Source: Typhlomys cinereus (Eukaryota > Chordata > Mammalia > Rodentia > Platacanthomyidae). Taken from it: a DNA stretch of 64,000 nucleotides. Below are positions 1-11,274 of the stretch, one piece after another. Numbering within the stretch: the stretch's first letter is position 1; every line of letters starts with the position of its first letter. The stretch covers positions 186,001 through 250,000 of the forward strand of contig JALPQD010000822.1 in the NCBI GenBank assembly GCA_023101885.1. The letters are read 5' to 3'. The position numbers and the translations under genes were made by a program. Below the pieces are notes generated by a model. The model was not told the DNA's origin, searched no databases, and saw nothing but the letters and a program-made list of their open reading frames with translations.

Positions 1-750
1 TTGCATGCGTGTCTGTGCATGGTGTGCATGTGTGTGTGTGCTTGCATGTATGCATGTGTGTAGTCCCACATTGATACCTAGCAAACATGCTAAGTGGAGA
101 CCACTGTAAGTTGGGAACCATATACAGTTTTTAACCCCTAACCATTTGCCTCTTCTGACTGAGCAACTTATGCCCCATCTCTCCACATCCCAACCCCAGG
201 GCCCATCAGAGCCAGCTCTGTCACCTCTTCTCTACGCTGTCTCCCTCCTTCTTTCCCTCTCCTTTCCCTCTTCCCCACCAGACGCATCCCTTCCCTCTGG
301 ACTTCCACAGCCATCTATCCTTCCCATTGCTCCCCCTTGCGTACCACACAGTGGCCACGAACGCAGGTATCTGTAGTCCCCTTGCAGCAGACTTGCCGTG
401 TTCCTCATCAACACACCACACAGCACACAGTAGCACAGGACACGTGATCTCCTCAAGTGTTTGTAAACCGGCGCTCACATTGGTCCCCCGTGTCCAAGTC
501 CCCCTGGCTTCACTTTCTCGAGTGTTCTAGACGCCAGCACTCACACGTCTTTCTCAGTACCCCTCCCTGGACTGATAGGAACCCTAATATATGATGAATC
601 CCGATTCATTCCCAAGACACCTCCTGCGATTAGCTCTGGGCAGAGCCCCCTGCAGGTGCCTGGCCCCTTGCCTCCTGGCCTCCCTCGCACAGCCCAGGGA
701 CCTCAAATTGTTGGTGTATTTGTGTGCATTTCTGTGGGGGAATGTAGTAT
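1..750. other. Unassigned sequence with GT-rich start
   Basis: The first 60 bases are an irregular GT/ATGT tract. The rest, to about 750, is unique-looking sequence with a pyrimidine-rich patch near 240-330. The short open frames here show no domain and no splice context, so I see no gene. Confidence 0.5.
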
Positions 751-754
751 GCTT

Positions 755-935
755 ACATATTTCCTATTATATGGTTACATGTGTATGCACAGGTAGGTAC
801 ATGTGTACACATGTATACACTGGAGGCCAGAGGCTGATATCATGAATCATCCCCAATGTTCTTCCATCTTATTCTTTTGAGACAGGCCTACTAATCAAAG
901 CCAGAACTCACCAACAGGACCTCAGATCCCTGGAG
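755..935 (-). repeat. B4-like rodent SINE, reverse orientation
   Basis: Read on the minus strand this resembles the body of rodent B4-type SINEs: a stretch ending in a GAGAC...CTC-like motif (plus strand TTTTGAGACAGGCCT near 876-890), then a CTCTGGCCTCCA-like segment (plus strand TGGAGGCCAGAGG near 820-833), then an ACATGTGTACAC tail. The head is not clear. The family name is from memory and needs a library search. Confidence 0.5.
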
Positions 936-1221
936 GAGGTGGCCACTGCTTTGTGCACAGAGGGCTCTGCTGCTGTGCTCGGGCTTGTCCTCGCTGCCCT
1001 CCCTTCCTGTAATATCCATCTACCCCCAGCTGGTCAGCCAACATCCCATTCCCCAAGGTTCCAATCAATACCTCCTTCCATTACGGAGCAGTCGTCCCTT
1101 CAAAGTTTACAGAGCTATTGTCTCCCTCACCTGCGCTCATCTGAATATTTCAGATTCACGGCTCTATTTCTTCGAACCAAAAATGACCTCGTGGTGGAGG
1201 GAAGCACTTCCATCTGCAGCC

Positions 1222-1352
1222 CTCACGACCCCACACAGCCTCCAGAGCAAGCAGACAGACCACTGCACGCAGTTGCAGGCCACAGTGTGGAACTCACGAC
1301 CCCACACAGCCTCCAGTGACAGATCACTGCACACAGTTTCAGGCCACGGTGT
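1222..1352. repeat. 70-bp tandem duplication, two copies
   Basis: The segment beginning CTCACGACCCCACACAGCCT occurs at about 1222 and again at about 1292, each followed by a related CACTGCA...CAGGCCACRGTGTGGAAC block. This is a direct duplication of about 70 bp with a few substitutions and an indel. Confidence 0.8.
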
Positions 1353-1491
1353 GGAACGGGGAAAACACAAGCACCTTTTCCCACCATGCCGATCGGTTCA
1401 TTGTGCTTCCTTTACAGAGTCCATTGAAAAATGGGCTCCAGGTATTTCTCCAAACAATGCATTTTCCTATTTGTCATGCTTTAAATGTGAG

Positions 1492-1493
<2 letters not shown>

Positions 1494-1540
<47 letters not shown>
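1494..1540. repeat. (CA)n microsatellite
   Basis: An uninterrupted CA run of about 46 bp lies directly upstream of the MaLR-like LTR remnant. Confidence 0.95.
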
Positions 1541-1541
<1 letters not shown>

Positions 1542-1555
1542 CTCACATGTTTGCA

Positions 1556-1838
1556 TCTTTCGCTGATGCTGATGTTTGGGAAGGTCAGGGCTCCTTGGGA
1601 GGTGGAGCCTTGCTGGCGGGAGGCAGGTCGCAGGGGGCGGGTCTTGAGGTTGGATAGCCCCGCCCAGCGTCCTCGAACAGTCTGCTCTTGCTCTCCCGGC
1701 CTCCATGATGACGGAGCCCACCATGCCTTTTCCGCCTTAGTGGACTATGTCTCTCCTCTGGAACCATAAGCCAAATAAATCTCCCTTTCTCCCCCAAAGA
1801 TTGTGGTGGAGTGTCGCCCTACAGCAGAAAGACTAACT
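1556..1838 (+). mobile_element. MaLR-like LTR remnant
   Basis: The layout is GGGAGGTGGAGCCTTGCTGG, a GGGGGCGGGTCTTGAGGTT block, a CCATGATG...CCACCATG pyrimidine-rich middle, then GGAACCATAAGCCAAATAAA near 1757-1778. This is the usual 3' half of rodent ORR1/MT-type MaLR LTRs, with the AATAAA polyadenylation signal. Ends and target duplication are not resolved. Assignment to MaLR is by recalled similarity. Confidence 0.5.
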
Positions 1839-1841
1839 GTG

Positions 1842-3894
1842 ACGCCGTTACCTTTGTTTTCCCAAAAGAAAGTTTCCTGAATATTTCTGCGTTTGCTGCT
1901 TATTAAATAGTTCATAGGAGCAACAAACTTGTCCACGTGCTTGGGATGGGAAGGTTTATACCATGGAAGAGCAAGTCTGATTTCTCCAGCTATTTCTGAA
2001 CTATAAGGAGCTTATGAAGGCTTGCTCCCCAGAAGAGTCACCAAAAACTATTCCAAGAATGGACAAGCAGAGAACGCAACTGCTTGGCATGTACACGGGA
2101 GCACACGGGAGTGTGCGTGGAACACTGGCAGGGTCAAGGCTGCCTCTAAGGAGAAGGTCCACAGAAACTCTAAGGTGCACGTGTTCTCTCCTAGGATGAG
2201 TTCCCAGAGCAGGGACGGCTGGCTGCACATCCAACCCCGCGGCCCCCGGTCTTCCGCCCTGCGGATGACACGCAGCTGTGTGAACACAGGTCCCAGAAGC
2301 TTCCTGAAGCTCCACCTCCTTCACTCCTGTTCCCTCGGAGTCAGTCTGCCCCCGCTCAGCTCCCTCCGGGAAAGGGCTCGACATGGGTTGTGATACTGTG
2401 AGTGGCAGCGCCTGGCACACAGCCGCACTCCGAACACGTCTCCAACATCACAAGTGGCTGTCACTTGGGCCTGCGGTGATACACCCACTCCTGTCCCTTG
2501 GTGGCGCTTGTCCATGGGACAGTTTCACTCCCTGTGTGGAGTCCCGCGCCCATCCCCAACAAAACAGCAGCTGTCTACACAGGAGTTGCCCAATTCCTAA
2601 ACCAAACTATTGAATAACAATGAGAAAACAAAAATGTGGCTAACCCTGGTCTTATCTTACTTGCATTCTTCCCATCCTGTAGGCATCATTACTTGCAGAA
2701 TCCCTGCTTCTCTCCTGCTGAGAGCCTCTTGTAGAGCAAGGCTGAGGAACGGTGCAGGGAGGCAGGGTGGTAATAACAGAACTGTGGCCTTGAGGCAGAA
2801 ACTGGAGGGCAGTGAGGACCTGGATGGAGCGCATCAGTGAGGACCTGGCCCGGCGCACTCACAGATCTGGACCTTGTACCCCTCGTGCATGGCCTACAGA
2901 ACAATGAGGGGAAACATTGTCACTACAGACAGGGTCAGAAAGACCTAAGGCCGATGAGATGCTATTCACGGTGCAATGCCTGACCTTGAGCTCCGATCCT
3001 ATTGCCGAAGGGCTGGCTTTGCTAGATCTGGGGGGGGCAATCAATCTGGTCTCCAGCCACGTCATGGTTCAGCCCGCAGGATGCACGTTTCTGGGGGACA
3101 GGCCTCTGGCAAGCAGCTCTGACGCTCCCATGCAGTTTGCATGAAGACGCTCACGTTTGGCTGCTGCCATCTTGCCCACTTAAAAAATAGCTTCCCGCAG
3201 CCCTCCACAAAGAGCATCTCTCTGCGCTTCCTCCGATAGGTCTACCTTGTTGACCCTCGGCCCATTCCTTCTCCTCTGTGTTTGAAACTGTCCACAATTC
3301 GATCTCACATCTTCATGGGCTATGAGCTTTCGAGCGTCTGAGAGAAATATTTTTAGTCCACTAATGCTACTGACTTAGTTAAGTTCAGGCCACTGAGTTG
3401 TACCTGACGCTTCGTGGCCTTCAAGACCCAAGTCCCCACTATGTCACATCACAGTGTTGTCTAATCTGACTGCTGGCCACATGGTGTCACTGATAGAAAA
3501 ACAGATGTCAGATGCAAAGCAGCTAAATATCTAGTAGCTTAGATGGGAGGAAAATGTAAAAACCACAACCATGTTCTGTGGAGAGAAACTCAACAGTCAA
3601 GCACGAGGATGATCCAGTCTCCACAATCCACCAGCAACTACTGACACTATGGCCGTCTTCACTCGCGCCCGATGCAGGGTTGTAAGTGACTCTGTGCCCT
3701 TGTGCAGGGGTCAGAAGCGGGCTCTGCCATGCTGGGTGGCAGATTCGTTCCCTGTGGTTATCACTCTGGTGCGAGGGACGGCAGATCCAGGCACAGGTCA
3801 CGGAAAGCTGTCGTGCAGCTGCCACACCCGCGGCTGTGGCCTGCGGTCGCTGTGCCAATGCTCAGCTGCTCCTCCCAGTGCAGTGCAGTGCCTG
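1842..3894. other. Unassigned unique-looking sequence
   Basis: About 2 kb with mixed GC content. Short frames on both strands are shadows without recognisable protein features. I see no clear repeat or gene. Confidence 0.5.
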
Positions 3895-5085
3895 CAGGAT
3901 GCCCACAGGATGCCCATAGGATGCCCACAGGGTGCCCACAGGGTGCCCGGCAGGGTGCCCACAGGATGCCCAGCAAGGTGCCCATAGGATGCCCACAGGG
4001 TGCCCAGCAGGATGCCCATCAGGGTGTCCACAGGGTGCCCAGCAGGATGCCCATCAGGGTGTCCACAGGGTGCCCAGCAGGATGCCCATCAGGGTGTCCA
4101 CAGGGTGCCCAGAAGGATGCCCACAGGATGCCCATAGGATGCCCACAGGGTGCCCATAGGATGCCCATAGGATGCCCACAGGGTGCCCACAGGATGCCCG
4201 GCAGGGTGCCCATAGGATGCCCACAGGGTGTCCACAGGATGCCCACAGGATGCCCATAGGATGCCCACAGGGTGCCCACAGGATGCCCGGCAGGGTGCCC
4301 CACAGGATGCCCAGCAAGGTGCCCATAGGATGCCCACAGGGTGCCCAGCAGGATGCCCATCAGGGTGTCCACAGGGTGCCCAGAAGGATGCCCAGAAGGG
4401 TGTCCACAGGATGCCCCACAGGATGCCCAGCAGGGTGTCCACAGGATGCCCACAGGATGCCCAGCAGGGTGTCCACAGGATGCCCACAGGATGCCCAGCA
4501 GGATGCCCAGCAGGTGTCCACAGGATGCCCAGCAGGATGCCCAGCAGGGTGCCCAGCAGGGTGCCCACAGGGTGCCCAGAAGGTGTCCACAGGATGCCCA
4601 CAGGATGCCCAGCAGGGTACCCAGCAGGTGTCCACAGGATGCCCACAGGATGCCCAGCAGGGTGCCCAGCAGGTGTCCACAGGATGCCCAGCAAGATGCC
4701 CAGCAGGGTGCCCAGCAGGGTGCCCACAGGATGCCCAGCAGGTGTCCACAGGATGCCCAGCAGGGTGCCCAGCAGGGTGCCCACAGGATGCCCAGCAGGT
4801 GTCCACAGGATGCCCAGCAGGTGTCCACGGGATGCCCAGCAGGGTGTCCACGGGATGCTCAGCAGGGTGCCCACAGGGTGCCCACGGGATGCCCAGCAGG
4901 ATGCCCAGCAAGGTGCCCGCAGGATGCCCAGCAAGGTGCCCACAGGATGCCCACAAGATGCTCATGGGATGCCCACAGGGTGCCCAGCAGGTGTCTACAG
5001 GATGCCCAGCAAGGTGCCCAGCAGGGTGCCCACGGGATGCCCACAGGATGCCCACAGGGTGCCCACGGATGCCCACGGATGCCCA
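3895..5085. repeat. 11/12-bp minisatellite, about 1.19 kb
   Basis: The unit is GRTGCCCAYAG (11 bp) and, increasingly toward the right, GRTGCCCAGCAG (12 bp); GTGTCCAC variants are interspersed. A 35-bp higher-order unit (12+12+11) repeats three times near 4000-4105. The array is stop-free in several frames on both strands, giving apparent proteins of up to 360 residues (for example 4172-5254 plus and 4943-4089 minus), all Gly-Cys-Pro/His-Arg-Met or Trp-Ala-Ser-type repeats. These are not treated as genes. Confidence 0.97.
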
Positions 5086-5132
5086 GTCTGCGTCCATTTT
5101 GTACAGCGCTGTCAGTAAGTGTCGCTGCTCCT

Positions 5133-5292
5133 CCGTGGGAAGGCGTCGGGAGCCGCTCGATACGCCCACGTGGGAAGGCTGTTTGCGTCGGCTGCACTGT
5201 TTGTGTTGGTCGGTGGTCATCTTCCAGGAAGCAGCTGTCACTTCCCGTCTCTAGCGCCCGGGGCAGAGAGGACGGCAAGCCATGTTGCCAGG
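5133..5292 (+). repeat. Left arm of 160-bp inverted duplication
   Basis: This segment, starting GGGAAGGCGTCGGGAGCC and including CTTCCAGGAAGCAGCTGTC, is repeated in reverse complement at 5965-6128 with scattered substitutions and small indels. It abuts the right edge of the 11/12-bp minisatellite. No protein or known element is recognised. Confidence 0.85.
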
Positions 5293-5680
5293 CTTCGAAC
5301 AGCGCTGACTTGTTCGTCGACGACAGTGAGGATGGGGGAAGCCCATGGAGAAACCTACTCCTTCCGGAAAGACTTTCAAATAAAACTATGTTGCCAGAGG
5401 ACTAAAGGCTGTGAAGACTAAGATACTATAAACTGGTAAAACTAACAATATTCAAAGTAGTGACTATGATAAATAATCACAACAAATCTCCAAAAGGCTT
5501 ATTAACCCCCTGAAGGAGATTAATCAATGATGACTACCTGCTTCTTCTAATTGTGTTTACAGAAAATTGGAGTTTCTAATAGTGTTCTTTGCCTTCTTTT
5601 TCCTTCCTCCTTCCTTCCTTCTTTTCCTTTTCTTCCTTTTCTCTCTCCATCTGCTTCTCTCTCCCTCTCCCTCTCCTTCT
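5293..5680. other. Unassigned spacer between inverted arms, left part
   Basis: Unique-looking AT-richer sequence, turning into a polypyrimidine tract (CTT/CCTTCCTT then CTCTCC) at about 5590-5685. Confidence 0.5.
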
Positions 5681-5681
5681 C

Positions 5682-5765
5682 CTTATTTTCGTGGTAGTCA
5701 TGTAACCCAGGGCCTCAGACATGCAAAGCAGACGTTCCGTCACTGACTCATCTCGAATTTGCTTT
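5682..5765 (-). repeat. ID/B4-like SINE head, reverse
   Basis: On the minus strand the segment reads as a degenerate tRNA-derived head: GAGATGAGTCAGTGACGG (A-box region), CTTTGCATG (anticodon-arm-like), then GAGGCCCTGGGTTACAT (B-box region). Confidence 0.5.
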
Positions 5766-5964
5766 TTCTTTTGGACCTGCTTCCCCTACTCAATGGCCGG
5801 CAGTTGTGTTAACAGGTCTTAAATGACTTCATCTCATACACTGTCTAGCACCAGTGCTTGACATCTAGATACTGCTCATATTTCCTTACATTTTCAGATG
5901 CACAATCTCTTTAATCCTCGGGTGAGTCCACTGGCTTTGGGAACATGCCCTAGTGCCCACTTCT

Positions 5965-6128
5965 GGCCAGCATCACTTGCCATTCCTTCTGCCCCAGGCA
6001 CTAGTGATGCAAGGTGATGGACAGCTGCTTCCTGGAAGATGACCACCGACCAACACAAACAATGCCGCAGATGCAAACACAGCCTTCCCACGTGGGCGTA
6101 TCGAGCGGCTCCCGACGCCTTCCCCACG
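5965..6128 (-). repeat. Right arm of 160-bp inverted duplication
   Basis: The reverse complement matches 5133-5292: GGGGAAGGCGTCGGGAGCC and CTTCCAGGAAGCAGCTGTC are exact or nearly so, with divergence concentrated at the end nearest 5965. The arms are separated by about 670 bp. Confidence 0.85.
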
Positions 6129-7917
6129 TAGATAAGGCGGCTCCCTGTGATGGGCAGCCAGGAGGGCCCCACCCATGGCGTGACCTCATCAAAGAGCAGA
6201 GTGTCAATCATTTCTGAACAGCGTGCTGAGGCGTCCCACACGTGGGCCGCAGTGGTCACACAGTTCGGCCCTCTGCACTGCTTAGTTTCAGCTGTCAACT
6301 CGACCCTTGAAAGGTGGCTCTCTGGCATGCCCAGGAGGAGCCGTTTACTAAGGAAGGCTCTGAGCAAGCTTGCAGGAGGCTGTTTTAACAGCCCACAGCT
6401 GGCGGGATCATCCCTGGGTAGGTTAAAGAGGAGACAGCCGGCCTCTGGCAACTGAAAGCATGTATGCAGGCTCTTCCCGTCTGCTCTGGACTTTGCAGGT
6501 GGTACAGCCAATCCTCTGCAGCTCTAGCACCATGAAATACAGCTGGAATCACACGCTGGAGTCCAAACCCTTGTTCCTCTAAGTTGCCTGGTGAGGTTTC
6601 ATCCCGGCAGTGAAACCTGGCACTAAGCCGCCTTCCCCGAGGGAAGGGAGCCCGGATCCTGATGGCAGCTGAGGCAGTGCGTGTGGACAGCACCCGCGCC
6701 AGCCCCTGGCCCTGAATATCACCACGGCTCGCGTCTGCGAGTCGGGCAGACACTGGGCTGAGCACAGGGCTCGCCGTCCCGGGGTGCAGCCCGGGAAGAC
6801 TTGGCGGGCATCGCCTAGATTTTCCCTCCCTTTGATGCTAAATATCACATTATAACTCTGACCTGCCCCTGAATCCAAACGGCAGCTCCAAAGCAAGCAC
6901 AGCCACGTTGGGCATTGTGTCTCCTGAGCTTTTCCCTGCCTGGCGTCCCTGAAGCCCCCGCAACGCGGGCGTCAGGCCTTGATTACATAATGCTGAGCAC
7001 TTCTCATCAATGAGTCATTTGTATTTGTCCTACTCGGGCTTAATCATCAATAGTCATGAGTCTTATAAGATCCTTGGCCAGCATACGACACCCTGCTCAG
7101 CATGCTCTCAGGCCTTAATTAATTGCAGCAAATTAGAAGGAAAGGGAGAGAGAAAGAGAAGGATGCAAATGAGACAGAGGAGACAGGAAGCCAGAAGCTT
7201 CCTCCCCAGAACAGGGTGGGGAGGACACAAGAAAGGTCGCCGAGCCCTAGACAGCGCTGGAATCAGAGCAAAGGTAACAGGTGCGAGGTTCCTGTGATCA
7301 CTAAAAATGGGGCCTAATAAGTGGGAATGTTGGGGATGGAAGGTTGGAAGGACAGACATGGCCACAGATGTAAATGAGAAATTGGGACTTGCGTGAGGAA
7401 TCCATCACAGTGAGGCTGGCAGATGGACGGCGAGGAGACAGCTCCGCTGGGCAGGGAGGTCCACACAGGTCACTAGGATCTGCACTGTGCTGGCCCGCAG
7501 CACAAGACCCCCCCCCAGACACACACACACCTCCACACACCGTACCCCGGCCAGACAGGACATGAGCTCTGCCTGACTCTCCACCACCCCCTGCACGAGT
7601 ACAGACAGAGCGCCCACCCCTACGCCCCTCGGTTTGGGAGCTGACATGGTGTCTGCCGCCCACAGGTGCAGAGAGCGACGGCACTTCCATTGCGCACGGA
7701 CGGATTGAGGAACGTCTGCTCTTCATAAGAATAATGTCCCTCGCTCTGACGCCAGCGCGCGTCTGCTCTAGCCGAGCCTTTCTTCCATATTGCAGTGACA
7801 GGGTGTCAGAGTGAGTCCACCCCTGTACCACACGCCACAAGAGACCAGTGGGCAGTCAAAGAATGAGGTGAGTCTGCATCCGCTGGGCGCGGCATTCATG
7901 TCTCTGGGGACTGGTCA
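6129..7917. other. Unassigned sequence
   Basis: No gene is seen. A weak LTR-like remnant may lie at 6265-6530 (CAGCTGTCAACTCGACC resembles the GTGTCAACTTGAC block of the LTR family found elsewhere here). At 6975-7090 an AT-rich patch carries TAATCATCAA and a TGAGTCAT (AP-1/Maf-like) site. The rest is unique-looking. Confidence 0.4.
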
Positions 7918-8102
7918 CCGGATGGGTGGCTGGACGGCGGATGGGTGTTGAGTGGATAGTGGACGGACAGGTGGACAGGTGGATGGAGGGGAAAGCAGAT
8001 GGATGGGTGGATGGGTGGGTGGGCGGGTGGGTGGTTGGATGGGTGGGCGGGTGGGTGGTTGGATGGGTGGGTGGGTGAATGGACAGACAGATGGACAGAC
8101 AG
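7918..8102 (+). repeat. TGGA/TGGG tetranucleotide array
   Basis: Irregular GGATGGGTGG/GGCGGGTGGG repeats with a 28-bp-scale duplication in the centre, degenerating to GGACAGACAGAT at the right. It contains the strong quadruplex pattern GGGTGGGTGGGCGGGTGGG at 8013-8031 and a second run from 8041. Confidence 0.95.
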
Positions 8103-9800
8103 AGGCTGTAGACACAGCCTTCCTAGAGCTACACTGGCAGCCAGCAAGTCTGAGACGCTCCTACTCTGCCTTCCCACAAGCTGGGTCTCTGATGTGCACG
8201 GCCGGCCTGCCTGATGCTGGCAGCTGAACTCGATTCTCACGCTTCATGCCAAGCATTTTTTACCCACTGGGCCATCGCCCCAGCCCGAGGACGGCCTTTA
8301 CAATGAGACTGAAAGAGTGAGCACTTTGGATTAAAGCAAAACCCGTAGGAGCCTTGTGGAAAAACGCATCAAGATGAAGCTACGGAGGTAAAAACGATGT
8401 AGGAAAGTCTGAAGGAAATTAAGGAAAGCAATTCCCATCAGGATCGTTTGACAACCAAAGCCAAAAAGCAAGACAGAAATTGGAGCATTTATAGCAAATG
8501 TGTGTCTCCCATGGCTGCAGAACGGAAGCAGCAGCCCATCTGCCCTGGGTTCTGAGGCCACAGCCTGTCCTCCCGTGCCCTCTCCCTGGGCACCTCCACG
8601 CAGCCTCTCCCTGGGCACCTATCTCCACGCAGCCTCTCCCTGGCACCTCCATCTCTAGATCCAAGTTTCCCTTTCTGGAAGGACCTCAGGCTTGGCCTGG
8701 GGCCTCCCTCGTGACCTTACCTGGCTTCATTGCATCTGCAACAAACGTTTTTCCAAACCGCAGTCACATTCTGAGTTACAGAGCGCTTGGTTTAAACAGA
8801 ACCAGGGGGCACAAGATGCCCCCCTGAAGCCAGCTGAGCTCTGCTCTGTCAGAAGAGCTTGCGCGACATTGTTTATAACGCCCTTTGGTCCATATTTCTT
8901 GACTAAAATATATTTTTTTCTATTCATTTTTGCTAAGATGAAATGCCACTGGTTTCTCATTGTGGAGACAAGGAGGACTCAAATAAACAAATATTTTAAA
9001 TAAGCAAAATTTGGGGAGGCTTCTGTTTTTAACTAGAAGATGGTAAATCCCTATGCACCAAAGATGCGTGTCGATTCTTTTGATGCCGGGGGTCAGGACA
9101 ATAATGATAATGATTTGCCAAGTCAGAAAGCTGGTTCCTGGGGAGAGGCTGTGGCGCCCACCACACTCCTGCCAGGCCACAGATTCTGAGGCTGGGCTGC
9201 AGAACATGGTGCCCGGGGTGACCCTCTCCTGACCCGCCCACCTCCATGGCAACCACACAAACAAAGCGAAACCTGCTGTCAGAATCCTGATTCTGGTCGC
9301 ACAGGGAAAGATGCGTGTTGCTCACTGGCGCTTGTGTCCTGTGACAGAACAACAGCAGGGCCCCTGACGTCATAGATGTCCATGACCCAGGGACAGAAAA
9401 CCAGGACCCTGGGGCAAGGCAGACCCCCCAGAAGGGACGAGCTGCAACGTTCCCCCTGCGGCATCTGAGTTGCCAGTGACAGGTGTCCTGTCACCAGAGC
9501 CAAAGCAGAGTGAGCCCCTAATCGCCTGCGGCTTCTCCCCTCGCATCTCCTCAACATTAGAATGAGTCCACTCTCCGCGCCCATGTGCTTTCTTAAAGAC
9601 GGTTTACTCATAAAGTCTTGATGGGACTGACAGATGTTACTAGACATGAGCGTGGCCATAAAGTAAGTGCTGCAGAGTCTTGCATTCAAGTCTTCCTCAC
9701 GGATTTGCAAGTCAAAGTTAAACTTACTGGTGCTAATTTCATGGTCCAATTGCAGCTCCTTCCTGGACTAATAACAAGTCCAATGATTACGGGACTGATA
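8103..9800. other. Unassigned sequence
   Basis: No gene is seen. A 25-29-bp CAGCCTCTCCCTGGGCACCT unit occurs three times at 8581-8650. AT-rich unique patches lie near 8325-8470 and 8865-9000. Remaining frames show no recognisable domain. Confidence 0.45.
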
Positions 9801-9961
9801 GCTTCCATGTGAAGTTAGATTGAGGACTAATGCATGCTTCCATGTGAAGTTAGATTGAGGACTAATGCATGCTTCCATGTGAAGTTAGATTGAGGACTAA
9901 TGCATGCTTCCATGTGAAGTTAGATTGAGGACTAATGCATGCTTCCATGTGAAGTTAGATT
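9801..9961. repeat. 35-bp tandem repeat, 4.6 copies
   Basis: The unit starts GCTTCCATGTGAAGTTAGAT and ends GGACTAATGCAT; copies begin at 9801, 9836, 9871, 9906 and 9941 and are almost identical. A diverged continuation (GCATGCTTCCATATGATG) appears at 10398-10433, on the other side of the solo LTR, so the LTR split the array. Confidence 0.95.
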
Positions 9962-9967
9962 GGGAAG

Positions 9968-10391
9968 TGTGGCACTATTGACTCAGGAAGGCCCTAGCCC
10001 GGATCCCAAATTCAGGACAAGCCTGGACGTACAGACATGTCCCGGACATGTCCCAACAGAGGACCATGCAGGCAGAAGGATGAACAACCAATGGGAAGCG
10101 GCCGTCTAACCTGCACCTGCAATGGACACCTAGTAAACAGTTAAATGACTGGTGGCTGTCCCACCCCCCCACAGGGCTGGCAACACCTGATTGGACCCTG
10201 ACCCTATAGAAGCCCAAACGCCCTCAATGACTTTGAATCAGCGGCATCTCGTCCACTGCTGCTTCTCACCTGATTCCCGGGGTCTGGTGGTGACCCCATT
10301 GCTGAATCGCCCATTTGCCTCAAACCCCGAGGACCCGCTGTTTCCCCCTCCTCCCCCCCCTCCGGCTAGCCTGGCGGGGGATATGGCAACA
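9968..10391 (+). mobile_element. Solo LTR with 6-bp target duplication
   Basis: A 424-bp element begins TGTGGCACTATTG and ends TATGGCAACA, so it has the TG...CA ends of a retroviral LTR. It is flanked by perfect GGGAAG copies at 9962-9967 and 10392-10397. Inside are a CCAAT box at 10088-10092 and a TATA-like CTATAGAAG at 10204-10212, in promoter order, so plus is the probable sense strand. Six-base duplications are typical of class II (ERVK-like) elements. No internal retroviral genes adjoin it; it is a solo LTR. Superfamily is inference. Confidence 0.85.
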
Positions 10392-10397
10392 GGGAAG

Positions 10398-10433
10398 GAC
10401 TGATGCATGCTTCCATATGATGTTAAACTTAGA
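10398..10433. repeat. Displaced copy of the 35-bp unit
   Basis: GACTGATGCATGCTTCCATA continues the 9801-9961 array after the LTR and carries more substitutions than the left copies. Confidence 0.75.
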
Positions 10434-10670
10434 AGGCTTGATTCGCCCACACTTTTGCAGCTAAGCAAAAGGACTGGGAGCAGGTAACTCAGTCTCAGCC
10501 GCAGCTGAGCCTGAGGCTAGGGTAAGAGTGGCTGGACCAATGTTCTAGATGTTCTAGTGGGAAAATCAGACAAGGAGTTTAGTAAGGAGCTAAGGAGCAG
10601 TACCTAAAAATAGACGTTCAAAGGACTGCTCAACAGTCCCTCGAGTTTGCAAAACATGAGTCACAGGGTG

Positions 10671-10933
10671 AGAGGGGAGGGGGAGAGAGAGGGAGAGGGA
10701 GAAGGAATGGAGAGGAAGAGGGAGAGAGAGGGAGAGGGAGAGGGAGAAGGAGAAGGAGAGGGAGAGGGAGGGAGAGGAAGAGGGACAGAGAGGGAGAGGG
10801 AGAGAAAGGAAGAGGAAGAGAGAGGGAGAGGGGAGAGAAAGGGAGAGGGAGAGAGAGGAAGAGGGAGAGAAAGGGAGAGGGAGAGAGAGGGAGAGAAAGA
10901 GGGAGAGAAAGGGAGAGGGAGAGAGAGGGAGAG

Positions 10934-10982
<49 letters not shown>

Positions 10983-10983
10983 C
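10671..10983 (+). repeat. GGGAGA-rich polypurine tract
   Basis: About 310 bp of nearly pure purine: GGGAGA/GGAAGA hexamers ending in a pure (GA)n run at about 10935-10978. Apparent Arg/Glu/Gly or Ser/Leu/Pro proteins across it are composition artefacts. Confidence 0.97.
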
Positions 10984-11194
10984 AAACCACTCACTTAGAA
11001 GTGGCAGGACCTAAACGAAGCCAGCCTGAGAAATTCTGAACTTGACACATTCACTAGATTTCTTTACTTCTAAAGCCACTGTGATTCTCCAGAAAGAAGA
11101 AAAAAACATTTGGTGTTTCCCAAGCACACTTAGCCATGAACTTTTTCCATGGGGAATGTCTGTGGCCTAACGTCCAAAAATATCAGAACTCTTA

Positions 11195-11270
11195 GGACTT
11201 GGGAATGCAGCTCCATTGATAAAATGCTTGCTTAGCAGGCCAACAGCCAGGGTTTGATCCCCATCGCTTA
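11195..11270 (+). repeat. ID-like tRNA-derived SINE head
   Basis: TTGGGAATGCAGCTCCATTG, then ATGCTTGCTTAGCAGGC, then AGGGTTTGATCCCCAT follow the A-box, anticodon-stem and B-box order of ID elements. The usual 3' A-rich tail is replaced by the 37-bp tandem array. Confidence 0.7.
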
Positions 11271-11274
11271 GCAC

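Noticed and set aside
4089..5254. Long frames of 284-360 residues on both strands
   Set aside because: Products of the 11/12-bp minisatellite; open simultaneously in several frames.
7918..8102. Interstitial telomere or kangaroo-rat-type satellite
   Set aside because: Units are TGGA/TGGG, not TTAGGG, and are irregular.
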